From the NCBI RefSeq assembly GCF_014268745.2, contig NZ_JABWRB020000003.1:496001-560000 (forward strand): a stretch of 64,000 nucleotides of DNA, written 5' to 3'. The position numbers and the translations under genes are program-made. Below are positions 17,082 through 26,166 of the stretch, in pieces. Each line of letters starts with the position of its first letter. Position 1 is the stretch's first letter. The notes beneath the pieces were generated by a model. That model saw only the letters and a program-made list of their open reading frames with translations, was not told the DNA's origin and ran no database searches. The DNA is from Pseudomonas zanjanensis. Its GTDB lineage: Bacteria; Pseudomonadota; Gammaproteobacteria; Pseudomonadales; Pseudomonadaceae.

Positions 17082-19430
17082 TCAAGCCGACTTGGCCAGG
17101 ATCAGTCCGTTCTCACTCGCCGCTTCCAGGCGGATCGCGACGAATTTCGACGTCGGCGTATGGCTGCCATCACCGGTGCTTTCCAGCGGTACCAGCGGGT
17201 TCACTTCAGGGTAGTAGGCCGCAGCCTGCCCGGCCGGAATGTCGAACGCCAGCAAGGTAAACCCCTTGACCCGACGCTCGCGACCGTCTTCCCAGAGCGA
17301 GACGATGTCAGCTTTCTGCCCCGGCTTGAAGCCCAGGCGAATGATGTCCGCTTCGTTGACGAACAACACGTCGCGCTGGCCCTTTACACCGCGATAGCGG
17401 TCGTCGAGGCCGTAAATAGTGGTGTTGTACTGATCGTGGGAACGCATGGACTGCATGATCAGGTCGGGCAACTGGCCGGTGGCACGGGTGCGCTCATGCA
17501 CGAGGTCGGTCGGCAACCGGTTCGGCTTGAAGTTGGCGCGGCCCGACGGGGTGTTCCAGCGTCGCGAGCCGGCGCTGTTGCCCAGGTAGAATCCGCCGGG
17601 GTTCTTCAGCTTTTCGTTGAAGTCCTTGAAGCCGGGGACGGTCTCGGCGATCAGGTCGCGAATGCGGCTGTAGTCGGCCACCAGCCAGTTCCAATCCACC
17701 GGGCGGCTACCCAGCGTGGCGGCGGCGATGCCGGCGACGATCCACGGTTCCGAGCGCATCTGGTTCGACAGCGGCTGCAACTGACCCATGGAGGCATGCA
17801 CCATGCTGAAGGAGTCCTCCACGGTCACCGCTTGCGCGCCTTCGGTCTGCAGATCGATGTCGGTGCGGCCCAGGCACGGCAGGATCAGCGCGTCCTTGCC
17901 GTGGGCCAGGTGGCTGCGGTTGAGCTTGGTGCTGATCTGCACCGTCAGATCGCAATTGGCCAGGGCCTGGAACGTGCGATGGCTGTCCGGCGTGGCTTGG
18001 GCGAAGTTGCCGCCCAGGGCGATGAACACTTTCGCTTGGCCGTCGGCCATGGCGTGGATCGCCTCGACCACGTTGTGGCCGTTCTCACGCGGAACCTTGA
18101 ACTGGAAGCGCCGCTCCAGCGTGTCGAGGAACGCCACTGGCGGACGTTCGTTGATGCCCATGGTCCGGTCGCCCTGCACGTTGCTGTGGCCGCGGACCGG
18201 GCACAGGCCTGCGCCTGGCCGGCCAATGTTGCCGCGCAGCATCATCACGTTGGCGATTTCCTGGATGGTCGCCACCGAGTGACGGTGCTGGGTGATGCCC
18301 ATCGCCCAGCACATGATCACGTTCTTGCTTCTGGCGTACATGCGCGCCGCCTGTTCGATTTCGACCAGGGTCAGGCCCGATTGCTCGACGATCTGCGCCC
18401 ATGGCGTATCGTCGACCGCCGCCAGGTAATCCAGCACGTTGGTGCTGTGTTCGTTGAGGAACGCGTGGTCGAACACGGCCGGCGCACCGCTGTCCTGCGC
18501 CTCCCGCTCCCATTGCAGCAGGAACTTCGCCATGCCGCGCAAGATCGCCATGTCACCACCCAGGGCCGGGCGGAAGTACGCGGTGTTGGTCGGCTTATTG
18601 CCGTTGGTGAGCATTTCGATCGGGCTCTGCGGATGCTGGAAGCGCTCCAGGCCACGCTCCTTGAGCGGGTTGATGCAGATCACTTGGGCGCCGCGCTTCA
18701 CCGCCTCGCGCAGTGGTTCGAGCATTCGCGGATGATTGGTGCCAGGGTTCTGGCCCCACACGAAAATCGCGTCGGCGTGCTCGAAGTCGTCGAATGTCAC
18801 CGTGCCCTTGCCCACGCCCACGCTCTGGGCCAGCGCTACGCCGCTGGCCTCGTGGCACATGTTCGAGCAGTCAGGGAAATTGTTGGTGCCATAGGCGCGT
18901 ACGAACAGTTGATACAAATAGGCCGCTTCGTTGCTGGCCCGGCCCGAGGTGTAGAACTCGGCCTGGTTGGGGCTGGACAGCCCCTGCAGGTGCTTGCCAA
19001 CCAGGGCGAACGCCGCTTCCCAACTGATGGGCTTGTAGCGGTCGGTTTCGGCGTCGTAGCGCATTGGCTCGGTCAGGCGACCTTGGTATTCGAGCCAGTA
19101 GTCGCTCTGTTCCAGCAGCGAGGTCACGCTGTGTCTGGCGAAAAATGCGGCATCGACACGGCGCTTGGTAGCCTCCCAGTTCACGGCCTTGGCGCCGTTC
19201 TCGCAGAACTTGACCATGCCGCTTTCCGGCGAGTCGCCCCAGGCACAGCCCGGGCAGTCAAAACCACCGTTCTGGTTGGTCTTGAGCATCATGCGGATGT
19301 TTTTCAGCGCGTTGTCGCTGGTCAACCAGGCCTGAGCGACACTGATCAGCGCACCCCAACCACCGGCTGGGCCCTTGTAGGGCTTGTAGCGTGGTACGGG
19401 TTTCTGGTCGGCTTGTTGATGATTGCTCAC
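17082..19430 (-). CDS. YdeP/FdhF-like molybdopterin oxidoreductase alpha subunit
   Basis: 782 residues from a GTG start at 19430 (codons for SNHQQADQ follow). Near the N terminus FDCPGCAWGDSP plus a downstream cysteine (KFCENGAKA) fits a [4Fe-4S] site. The later MCHEASGVALAQSVG aligns with the formate dehydrogenase active-site region with Cys in the Mo-ligand position. NPGTNHPRMLEPL and VQGDRTMGINERPP are molybdopterin-binding segments of the YdeP-like group. It overlaps fdhD by 4 bases (GTGA), linking it to an FDH sulfurtransferase. Formate is only one possible substrate; no electron-transfer subunit is adjacent. Confidence 0.86.
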   Translation of the reverse strand: MSNHQQADQKPVPRYKPYKGPAGGWGALISVAQAWLTSDNALKNIRMMLKTNQNGGFDCPGCAWGDSPESGMVKFCENGAKAVNWEATKRRVDAAFFARHSVTSLLEQSDYWLEYQGRLTEPMRYDAETDRYKPISWEAAFALVGKHLQGLSSPNQAEFYTSGRASNEAAYLYQLFVRAYGTNNFPDCSNMCHEASGVALAQSVGVGKGTVTFDDFEHADAIFVWGQNPGTNHPRMLEPLREAVKRGAQVICINPLKERGLERFQHPQSPIEMLTNGNKPTNTAYFRPALGGDMAILRGMAKFLLQWEREAQDSGAPAVFDHAFLNEHSTNVLDYLAAVDDTPWAQIVEQSGLTLVEIEQAARMYARSKNVIMCWAMGITQHRHSVATIQEIANVMMLRGNIGRPGAGLCPVRGHSNVQGDRTMGINERPPVAFLDTLERRFQFKVPRENGHNVVEAIHAMADGQAKVFIALGGNFAQATPDSHRTFQALANCDLTVQISTKLNRSHLAHGKDALILPCLGRTDIDLQTEGAQAVTVEDSFSMVHASMGQLQPLSNQMRSEPWIVAGIAAATLGSRPVDWNWLVADYSRIRDLIAETVPGFKDFNEKLKNPGGFYLGNSAGSRRWNTPSGRANFKPNRLPTDLVHERTRATGQLPDLIMQSMRSHDQYNTTIYGLDDRYRGVKGQRDVLFVNEADIIRLGFKPGQKADIVSLWEDGRERRVKGFTLLAFDIPAGQAAAYYPEVNPLVPLESTGDGSHTPTSKFVAIRLEAASENGLILAKSA

Positions 19431-20272
19431 GCTTGTTTCTCCATCGCAGGGCTGTAGACCCGCGGCGCACTTTTTTGCGGCAGGTGGATGAGGTTGAGGT
19501 TGTGTTGACGGGCCCATTGCACGGCGAGGCCCGTGGGCGACGACAGGCTGACCAGGGTCTGGATGCCGGCGCGCAGTACTTTCTGGATCAGTTCGAGGCT
19601 GCAACGGCTGGTGACGATCGCCACGCCACCGGCCACCGGGATTTGTTGCCGGATCAGCGCGCCGATCAGTTTGTCGAGGGCGTTGTGCCGACCGATGTCT
19701 TCGCGGCCCAGGAGCAACTCACCCTGGGCATTCATGAACAAGGCTGCATGCACCGCGCCGCAATGTTGGCCCAAGGGCTGGAACTGACCGATGCGGTCAC
19801 GCAGGCCATCGAGCCATTGCGCGGCAGGCAACGACGCGCCGGGCAGCACCTTGAGGTTGGGCAAGGCCTGTTCCACCGCTTCCACACCGCACAACCCGCA
19901 GCCACTGGTGCCCGCCAACTGCCGGCGTTGCTGCTTGAGGTTCCAGAAGGCGCGGTTGGCGATGGTTACCTGGGCGTAGTGCGCGGCACCGGTGCCGCTC
20001 AGTTGCAGGTCGTAGATGTCCGATGAGTCTTCAATGATGCCGCTGCCGAGGCTGAAGCCGACGATGAAATCTTCAAGGTCGGTGGGCGTGACCAGCATGA
20101 CCGCCTGGCTAATGCCGTTATAGGCAATCGCCAGCGCCACTTCCTCGGCCAGCGCGGTGCTGTCCGATTGGGCGTGGTCCAGATTGCAGTAGCGATAGCT
20201 CTGGCTGGCGGCCGGCGCGGATGTTTCCATCGCAGGCGCTGGACTGACCGGAGGCTTGTCGTTCATAGGCAT
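19427..20272 (-). CDS. fdhD: FdhD, sulfurtransferase for formate dehydrogenase Mo cofactor
   Basis: 281 residues from ATG 20272 (MPMNDKPPV); an in-frame ATG at 20266 is an alternative, and a longer reading to 20311 seems unneeded. The signature GTSGCGLCGVEA carries the CxxC cysteines that pass sulfur from IscS to the molybdenum cofactor. The later GREDIGRHNALDKLIGAL and VTSRCSLELIQKV are FdhD hallmarks. It is directly upstream of and overlaps the molybdoenzyme gene, so it very likely matures that enzyme. Confidence 0.92.
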   Translation of the reverse strand: MPMNDKPPVSPAPAMETSAPAASQSYRYCNLDHAQSDSTALAEEVALAIAYNGISQAVMLVTPTDLEDFIVGFSLGSGIIEDSSDIYDLQLSGTGAAHYAQVTIANRAFWNLKQQRRQLAGTSGCGLCGVEAVEQALPNLKVLPGASLPAAQWLDGLRDRIGQFQPLGQHCGAVHAALFMNAQGELLLGREDIGRHNALDKLIGALIRQQIPVAGGVAIVTSRCSLELIQKVLRAGIQTLVSLSSPTGLAVQWARQHNLNLIHLPQKSAPRVYSPAMEKQA

Positions 20273-20359
20273 CACTGAAAGTAGGAATAGTGCTAAGACT
20301 AAATGCGGCAATCTGCCACGTCTAATCGCTATTACTGATCTTCCAATAGATGACGTCGA

Positions 20360-21247
20360 TCAAGAAGTCGTCGCTGATTTCTGATAGAGGGCAAAACAGG
20401 CCTCGGCCAACGCCGAGCGGGGGGCACCGCGCCGCATGATCAGGCCCAGCGAAACCAGTGTCTGGGCGTTTTCAATGGGCTGGATGCGCAAGTCTTCGGT
20501 CAGGACATTCAGGCCGCTGTCCAGGGGCATCACCGCGCAACACAAGCCCCCATGCACAGCTTGTAACAATTGATGCACCGCGTCGGTTTGCAACAGCGGT
20601 TGGGGCGTCAGACCCCGGCTGTGGAAATTGTGGTCGATGGACTGACGAAAATGCATGCCGCTGGTGAGCATGCCCAGCGGCAGTTCGATCAGCGCTTCCC
20701 AGCTCAACGGTTGTTCACCGAAAAAGAAATACCGCTGGTCGTAAAGCAAGCCCATGCGGGTGGGGCTGAAGGGCAGGGCCTCGAAGCGTTCATTGTCCAG
20801 CCGCTCCAAGTAGGAAATGCCCAGGTCGATGCGGTTGTTCGCCAACTGTTCGAGGATGCGTTCGGAACTCAGGGACGACAATTCGAAACGCAGGCTGGGG
20901 TGTTCGGTGTGCAAGCGCTGCATCATCGCCAGCGGGTCGAAGTCCGACAACGGCACCACGCCCAGGCGCAGCGTGCCCACCAGGTTGCCGCGGCAGGCTG
21001 CCGCTTCGGCCTGCAGCCCGTCATAGGCCGCCAGCACCGTGCGTGCCCAGGCCAGCACCCGTTCTCCCGGCGCGGTGAAACCTTCAAAGCGTTGGCCGCG
21101 GTTGACCAATGGCAGGTCGAGTTCTTCTTCAAGGCTGCGCAGGCGCATCGACAACGTTGGCTGGGTGATATGGCAACGTGCGGCGGCTTGGCCGAAGTGA
21201 CGGGTTTCGTCCAGCGCGATGAGAAATTTCAGCTGCTTGATGTCCAT
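20360..21247 (-). CDS. LysR-family transcriptional regulator
   Basis: 295 residues. The winged HTH at 1-60 (MDIKQLKFLIALDETRHFGQ, then THITQPTLSMRLRSLEEEL in the family sense; here CHITQPTLSMRLRSLEEEL) is followed by a PBP-like effector domain. It lies in the same orientation as fdhD and the molybdoenzyme, 88 bases upstream of fdhD, so it may control them. The effector is unknown. The N terminus resembles regulators near formate-dehydrogenase-like genes in pseudomonads, but no more can be read from the sequence. Confidence 0.88.
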   Translation of the reverse strand: MDIKQLKFLIALDETRHFGQAAARCHITQPTLSMRLRSLEEELDLPLVNRGQRFEGFTAPGERVLAWARTVLAAYDGLQAEAAACRGNLVGTLRLGVVPLSDFDPLAMMQRLHTEHPSLRFELSSLSSERILEQLANNRIDLGISYLERLDNERFEALPFSPTRMGLLYDQRYFFFGEQPLSWEALIELPLGMLTSGMHFRQSIDHNFHSRGLTPQPLLQTDAVHQLLQAVHGGLCCAVMPLDSGLNVLTEDLRIQPIENAQTLVSLGLIMRRGAPRSALAEACFALYQKSATTS

Positions 21248-21380
21248 CTTCGCTCCAGGGCGCGGGAAGATTCGGATTCTAGCGCTTGCGCGTGGCGGGG
21301 TCATTGGTCGGCTGGGAACCGGGTTCGTCTCGCCTGGTCTAGTCTTTGCGTCTGGACACTTAAATCAAGGAGCGTGTGCC

Positions 21381-21821
21381 ATGAGTATCTTTAGCTTTGT
21401 GAAGGAAGCCGGTGAAAAGCTGATCGACCTGCTGACCCCCGGTAACGCCAATGCCAGCGAACAACTGAAAGAGCACATTGCAAAGGTCGGCCTGGGTAAT
21501 CCGAATGTACAGGCGACCATCGAGGGCGACAAAGTCATCGTCACAGGTGAAGTGGCGAGCCAGGAAGAGAAGGAAAAAATCCTGTTGGCGGTGGGTAATA
21601 TCGCCGGTGTCGGTAGCGTAGACGACCAGATCACCGTGACTGGCCCAGTGGCACAAGCGGCGCGTTTCGTGACTGTGAAGAAGGGGGACACCCTCAGCGC
21701 CATCTCCAAGGCCGAGTACGGCGACGCGAACAAGTACAACAAGATCTTCGAGGCCAACAAGCCGATGCTGTCGCATCCGGACAAGATCTATCCGGGGCAG
21801 GTGCTGCGTATCCCTGAATAG
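21381..21821 (+). CDS. lysM: BON and LysM domain protein (YgaU/Kbp family)
   Basis: 146 residues. A BON domain (about 22-90: NPNVQATIEGDKVIVTGEVA) precedes a LysM domain (about 95-144: VKKGDTLSAISKAEYGD through YPGQVLRIPE). This is the YgaU/Kbp family, a cytoplasmic potassium-binding protein in E. coli. The start follows CAAGGAGCG by about 8 bases. It is monocistronic, with a REP directly behind it. Confidence 0.9.
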   Translation: MSIFSFVKEAGEKLIDLLTPGNANASEQLKEHIAKVGLGNPNVQATIEGDKVIVTGEVASQEEKEKILLAVGNIAGVGSVDDQITVTGPVAQAARFVTVKKGDTLSAISKAEYGDANKYNKIFEANKPMLSHPDKIYPGQVLRIPE

Positions 21822-21830
21822 CAGCCCCTT

Positions 21831-21917
21831 GTGGCGAGGGAGCTTGCTCCCGCTGGGCTGCGAAGCGGCCCCAATGCGTCTGCTGCGCAGCCGAGCGGGA
21901 GCAAGCCCCCTCGCCAC
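21831..21917. repeat. REP palindrome, GTGGCGAGGGAGC family
   Basis: GTGGCGAGGGAGCTTGCTCC and GAGCAAGCCCCCTCGCCAC bound it, with inner GCTGCGAAGCGGCC and GCGCAGCCGAGC. It sits in the convergent gap of lysM and yrfG. Confidence 0.85.
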
Positions 21918-21927
21918 ACCGATCCTG

Positions 21928-22590
21928 TCAAAGCCCTTCGATCAACTCCCGATAATCCGTCACCGCCTCGAACTCCCCCGTATCCTTCGGCCCCTTGCGA
22001 CTGTCCGGCTCGCTGACCGCCAGCAGGTGCGCCACGCCGAAATCCCGGGCGCTGCGCAACACCGGGAGGGTGTCGTCGATGAACAGGCTGCGGGCCGGGT
22101 CGAAGTTCAGGTCGGCTTGCAATGCGTCCCAGAACTGCGGGTTTTCCTTGGGGAAGCCGTAGTCGTGGGAGCTGATCAAACGCTCGAAGTAGGGAGCCAG
22201 TTCGATGCGTTCGAGCTTCAGCGACAACGAATCGCGGTGAGCGTTGGTGATCATCACCACGCGTTTGCCGGCGCGCTGAATCGCGGCCAGGAACGTATCG
22301 GCGTCCGGGCGCAAGGCGATCAGGTGGGCGGTTTCCAACTTCAGTTCGCGCACCGGCAGTTTCAGCTCGGCGCTCCAGAAATCCAGGCAATACCATTGCA
22401 ACTGGCCGGCGTTGCGCTCGAACAATGGCTGCAGCTCCATCTCGGCCATCGCCCGGCTTACACCATGCAGGTCGGCGTAGCGCTGGGGCAGGTGTTCGAG
22501 CCAGAAGTGGTTGTCGTAATGCAGGTCCAGCAGGGTGCCGTCCATGTCCAGCAGAACCGTATCGATCTCATGCCAGGGCAGCAAGGCCAT
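21928..22590 (-). CDS. yrfG: GMP/IMP nucleotidase YrfG, HAD superfamily
   Basis: 220 residues from ATG 22590. HAD motif I is VLLDMDGTLLDLHYDN, motif II VVMITNAHRDS, and motif III/IV lies around HDYGFPKENPQFW and LFIDDTLPVLRSA. YrfG dephosphorylates GMP and IMP. It is divergent from nudE, the same arrangement known in enterobacteria (yrfG-nudE neighbours). Confidence 0.9.
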   Translation of the reverse strand: MALLPWHEIDTVLLDMDGTLLDLHYDNHFWLEHLPQRYADLHGVSRAMAEMELQPLFERNAGQLQWYCLDFWSAELKLPVRELKLETAHLIALRPDADTFLAAIQRAGKRVVMITNAHRDSLSLKLERIELAPYFERLISSHDYGFPKENPQFWDALQADLNFDPARSLFIDDTLPVLRSARDFGVAHLLAVSEPDSRKGPKDTGEFEAVTDYRELIEGL

Positions 22591-22678
22591 AAAACTTCTC
22601 CAGCGGTCATCGGATATCCGACACAAACAATCAGAATAGGCCGGGTATAGTAGCCCGCTATCGCCCAGGGAGCCGTTT

Positions 22679-23245
22679 ATGCGCCAGAAACCCACCATAC
22701 TCGATCGCCGGATCGTCGCTACCAGCCGCCTGTTCTGTGTGGAAGAACTGAAATTGCGGTTTTCCAACGGTGTGGAGCGCACTTATGAGCGTCTGGCGAG
22801 CAAGGGTGCAGGCTACGGCGCGGTGATGATCGTGGCGATGCTCGACGCCGACCATGCGGTGCTGGTGGAAGAGTATTGCGGTGGCACCGATGCTTACGAG
22901 TTGTCCCTGCCCAAGGGCTTGATCGAGCCAGGGGAAGATGTACTGGCGGCGGCCGAGCGGGAGCTCAAGGAAGAGGCCGGTTTCGGGGCGCGACAGTTGG
23001 AACATCTGACCGAGTTGTCGCTGTCCCCTGGCTATATGAGCCAGAAGATCCAAGTGGTGCTGGCGACCGATTTGTATGAAGAGCGCCTGGAGGGCGACGA
23101 GCCCGAGCCGATGCGCGTGGACAAGGTCAACCTGCACGAGCTGTCGGCCCTGGCGCAAAACCCGCAATTCACCGAGGGCCGGGCCTTGGCGGCGCTGTAC
23201 CTGGCCCGTGACCTGCTGGCCCAGCGTGGAGCATTCCTGTCATGA
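22679..23245 (+). CDS. nudE: ADP compounds hydrolase NudE
   Basis: 188 residues. The Nudix box is complete: GLIEPGEDVLAAAERELKEE followed by AGF. The start MRQKPTILDRRIVATSRLF and the middle VLVEEYCGGTDAYELSLPKG are typical of NudE. It hydrolyses ADP-ribose, Ap3A and NADH. It overlaps cysQ by 4 bases (ATGA), so they are co-translated. Confidence 0.94.
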   Translation: MRQKPTILDRRIVATSRLFCVEELKLRFSNGVERTYERLASKGAGYGAVMIVAMLDADHAVLVEEYCGGTDAYELSLPKGLIEPGEDVLAAAERELKEEAGFGARQLEHLTELSLSPGYMSQKIQVVLATDLYEERLEGDEPEPMRVDKVNLHELSALAQNPQFTEGRALAALYLARDLLAQRGAFLS

Positions 23246-24069
23246 CATTTCCTCATTCGCTGATGGCCCCGGTGGTCGAGCTGGCGCTCAAGGCCGGCGA
23301 GGCGATCCTGCCGTTCTGGCGCGCCAACGTGTTGGTCAACCACAAGGCCGACGAGTCGCCGGTGACCGCTGCCGACATGGCGGCTCATGATGTGCTCGTG
23401 GCCGGGCTGGCGGCGCTGGCCCCGGACATTCCAATCCTTTCCGAAGAAGACGCCGATATCGCGCAAAGCGTGCGGGCCGGCTGGCAACGCTGGTGGTTGG
23501 TGGACCCGCTGGATGGCACCAAGGAATTCATTTCCGGTAGCGAAGAGTTCACCGTCAACATTGCCTTGGTAGAGCAGGGGCGTGTGGTGTTCGGCGTGGT
23601 GTCGATGCCCACCAATGGTCGCTTCTACGTGGGTGGCGCTGGGCTGGGTGCCTGGCGTGGTGACAAGGGGGGCGTACCGTTGCCTATCGCGGTGCGTGAC
23701 GCAGTGGCGCCGGGCGAGGCGTTCACCGTGGTCGCCAGTCGCCGGCACACCAGCCCGGAGCAGGAGCGCCTACTCAATGGTTTGAGCGCGAGCCTGGGTG
23801 AGCTGCAACTGACCAGTATTGGCAGCTCGTTGAAGTTTTGCCTGGTGGCCGAAGGCGCGGCGGATTGTTATCCACGGTTGGCGCCAACCTCTCAATGGGA
23901 CACCGCCGCCGCCCAGGGGGTATTGGAAGGTGCGGGAGGCGCGGTGCTGGATTTGAGCGGCGAGCCGTTCTGTTATCCACCGCGTGAGTCGCTATTGAAT
24001 GCGTCGTTCCTGGCGTTGCCGGCGAAAGCGGCGTGGCGTGGGAAACTGTTGGAGCTGGCACGCTCCTGA
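23242..24069 (+). CDS. cysQ: 3'(2'),5'-bisphosphate nucleotidase CysQ
   Basis: 275 residues of the inositol-monophosphatase fold. Metal-binding motifs are LSEEDADI and WWLVDPLDGTKEF; the C-terminal motif is APTSQWDTAAAQGVLEGAGG. CysQ removes PAP/PAPS by-products of sulfate assimilation. It is translationally coupled to nudE. Confidence 0.93.
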   Translation: MTFPHSLMAPVVELALKAGEAILPFWRANVLVNHKADESPVTAADMAAHDVLVAGLAALAPDIPILSEEDADIAQSVRAGWQRWWLVDPLDGTKEFISGSEEFTVNIALVEQGRVVFGVVSMPTNGRFYVGGAGLGAWRGDKGGVPLPIAVRDAVAPGEAFTVVASRRHTSPEQERLLNGLSASLGELQLTSIGSSLKFCLVAEGAADCYPRLAPTSQWDTAAAQGVLEGAGGAVLDLSGEPFCYPPRESLLNASFLALPAKAAWRGKLLELARS

Positions 24070-24121
24070 GCCCTACCTGATTCTTGTGGTAAAAGTTTTT
24101 TGTCTGGCAAGAGTGCTTTTT

Positions 24122-24212
24122 GTGGCGAGGGAGCTTGCTCCCGCTGGGTTGCGAAGCAGCCCCTGCTTTGGCGGTTGCTGCGCAACCGAGCGGGAGCAAG
24201 CTCCCTCGCCAC
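24122..24212. repeat. REP palindrome, GTGGCGAGGGAGC family
   Basis: GTGGCGAGGGAGCTTGCTCC and GGAGCAAGCTCCCTCGCCAC arms. It lies in the convergent gap between cysQ and the thioesterase. Confidence 0.85.
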
Positions 24213-24271
24213 AGGGGCTACCCACCCTCCAATCCAGGTCACAGGGGCTACCCACCCCTACAATCCAAGCC
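24211..24271. repeat. Two-copy tandem repeat of about 30 bases
   Basis: ACAGGGGCTACCCACCC occurs at 24211 and again at 24241, each followed by a similar CCAATCCAGG/CAATCCAAG tail. It abuts the REP and may be a by-product of replication slippage. Confidence 0.7.
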
Positions 24272-24281
24272 ATGTGCTGTT

Positions 24282-24737
24282 TCAGCGGTGCAACACGTAT
24301 TGCCCCTCGAACTGTACCGCCACGTCCTCGCTCCCGCTGTTCATCACCTGGGTCTGCAAGGCCAGCCGCGCCCGTCCGTAACGCCGGTAGGTGGCCAGGA
24401 AGCGTTTCCAGAGCTTTTCCTCAGGCGCTTGGCAGACGACGGCCGCATCGCGGGTCACCGGCAACGGATAACTGATCTGCCCTTCTTGAATCACGATATG
24501 CCCGTCTTCAATGCCTTCCTCGCGCAGGGCCAGGTGCAGCCAGCCCCAGCCACCGAGTACGGCGCCGCAGTACAGGCTACCGCCGAACATGGTGCTCTTG
24601 TGGTTGACGTTGGCCGCCAGCGGCAAGGACAGGCGCAGTTGCCGGGCCTGCCAATCGAGCACCTTGAGGCCCATGTCCCGGGTCAAGGGGATATCGTGGT
24701 GCAGGATCGATTCCAGGTAACGGCTGTCGCGGTTCAT
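24282..24737 (-). CDS. YiiD C-terminal-type thioesterase
   Basis: 151 residues from ATG 24737 (MNRDSRYLESI). The hotdog segment LAANVNHKSTMFGGSLYCGA is the thioesterase (YiiD_C) signature. The substrate is unknown. It lies upstream of nothing on its own strand except the dctD end 38 bases away, so it could be at the tail of the dctBD transcript. Confidence 0.8.
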   Translation of the reverse strand: MNRDSRYLESILHHDIPLTRDMGLKVLDWQARQLRLSLPLAANVNHKSTMFGGSLYCGAVLGGWGWLHLALREEGIEDGHIVIQEGQISYPLPVTRDAAVVCQAPEEKLWKRFLATYRRYGRARLALQTQVMNSGSEDVAVQFEGQYVLHR

Positions 24738-24774
24738 TGCGGGGCCTCTTGCTTGGCAGGGTAGTGACGATAAT

Positions 24775-26166
24775 TCAATCGGATTCATCGGCCGACCCCT
24801 GGCTGCTGTCGCCGAAGGTCAGGCCATGCTTGCGCAACTTGTCGTGCAGGGTCTTGCGGGGAATGCCCAAGGCCTCGGCCAGGCTGCGCACCGAGCTGTG
24901 GGGGCGGGCCAATTCGGCGGCGATCAGGGTTTTCTCGAAGTTTTCCACCTGCTCGCTCAAACCGCCACTGACCAGTTCCACCGGTGCCCCAGGGTTGCCG
25001 TCGGGCGCGCTGTTGTCCAGGGCCAGCTCCAGGCCCAGGGCAAAGCGTTCCGCGGCGTTCTGCAGTTCTCGCACATTGCCCGGCCAGCTGTGGCGCAGCA
25101 GCAACGCCCGGTGCGCCGGCTGCAATTCGTGGGGCGGCAGGCCATGTCGGGCACTGGCTTCGTTGGCGAAATGCTGGAACAGCATCAGCGCATCCTCGCC
25201 CCGTTCGCGCAACGGCGGTATGCGCAGCGGCGCGACGTTGAGACGGTAATACAGGTCGGCGCGAAAACGCCCCTGGTCGGCGGCCTGGCGCAGGTCTTCC
25301 TTGGTCGCGGCGATGACGCGGATATCCAGGGGGATCTGTTGATTGCCGCCCAGCCGCTCCACCACGCGCTCTTGCAGCAGACGCAGCAGTTTGACCTGGA
25401 CATCCAGGCTCATGCTCTCGATTTCATCCAGGAACAGCGTGCCGCCGTTGGCGAACTCGAACTTGCCGATGCGGCGTTTCTGCGCGCCGGTAAAAGCACC
25501 GGGCTCGTGGCCGAACAGTTCGCTCTCCACCACCGACTCGGCCAGGGCACCGGCGTTGATCGCCACGAAGGGGCCGTTGCGCCGGCCGGAGAGGTCGTGC
25601 AAGGCGCGGGCGACCACCTCCTTGCCGGCGCCGGTTTCACCGAGGATCAGCACGTCGGCACGGGTGGCGGCCAGCGCGCCGATCTGCTCGCGAAGGCGCA
25701 GCATCGGGGTCGATTGGCCGACCAGGCGGGCACTGAGTTCATGGCGATCGCTCAGGGCCAGGCGCAGGCTGCGGTTGTCCAGCACCAGGCGGCGCAAGGC
25801 CAGGGCGCGGCGTACGCTGTCGAGCAGGTGATCGCTGGCGAACGGTTTTTCCAGGAAGTCGTAGGCCCCGGCGCGCATCGCCTGCACCGCCAGCGGCACA
25901 TCACCGTGGCCGGTAATCAGCAGCACCGGCAGTTCCGGGTCTTGCGCGTGGAGTTCGCCCAGCAGTTCGAGGCCGTCCATGCCCGGCATGCGAATATCAC
26001 TGACCACCACCCCCGGCCAGTCACGGGACAGTTGCCCGGCCACGCCCTTGGCTTCGGCCAGGGGCAGGATTTTCAGGCCGGCCAGGTCGAGGGTCTGGCT
26101 CAAGGCCTGACGCAGATGGGGATCGTCATCGATCAGCACCACCTCAATCCGGTTGTCGATGGTCAT
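24775..26166 (-). CDS. dctD: Sigma-54-dependent response regulator DctD
   Basis: 463 residues, NtrC class. The receiver domain (about 8-122: VVLIDDDPHLRQAL, VVVSDIRMPGMDGLELL) precedes the AAA+ domain with Walker A GETGAGKEVVARAL and the sigma-54 loop GAFTGAQKR. A C-terminal Fis-type HTH ends the protein (SVRSLAEALGIPRKTLHDKL). It activates sigma-54 promoters for C4-dicarboxylate uptake. The start overlaps the dctB stop by 4 bases. No dctA transporter is in the window. Confidence 0.88.
   Translation of the reverse strand: MTIDNRIEVVLIDDDPHLRQALSQTLDLAGLKILPLAEAKGVAGQLSRDWPGVVVSDIRMPGMDGLELLGELHAQDPELPVLLITGHGDVPLAVQAMRAGAYDFLEKPFASDHLLDSVRRALALRRLVLDNRSLRLALSDRHELSARLVGQSTPMLRLREQIGALAATRADVLILGETGAGKEVVARALHDLSGRRNGPFVAINAGALAESVVESELFGHEPGAFTGAQKRRIGKFEFANGGTLFLDEIESMSLDVQVKLLRLLQERVVERLGGNQQIPLDIRVIAATKEDLRQAADQGRFRADLYYRLNVAPLRIPPLRERGEDALMLFQHFANEASARHGLPPHELQPAHRALLLRHSWPGNVRELQNAAERFALGLELALDNSAPDGNPGAPVELVSGGLSEQVENFEKTLIAAELARPHSSVRSLAEALGIPRKTLHDKLRKHGLTFGDSSQGSADESD

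Noticed and set aside
16965..19457. Forward-strand open frame of about 830 codons
   Set aside because: It is the antisense shadow of the molybdoenzyme gene, with no recognisable motifs, while the reverse strand has complete cofactor-binding motifs.
24211..24271. Tandem 30-base repeats as a CRISPR array
   Set aside because: Only two adjacent units with no spacers; no cas gene in the window.
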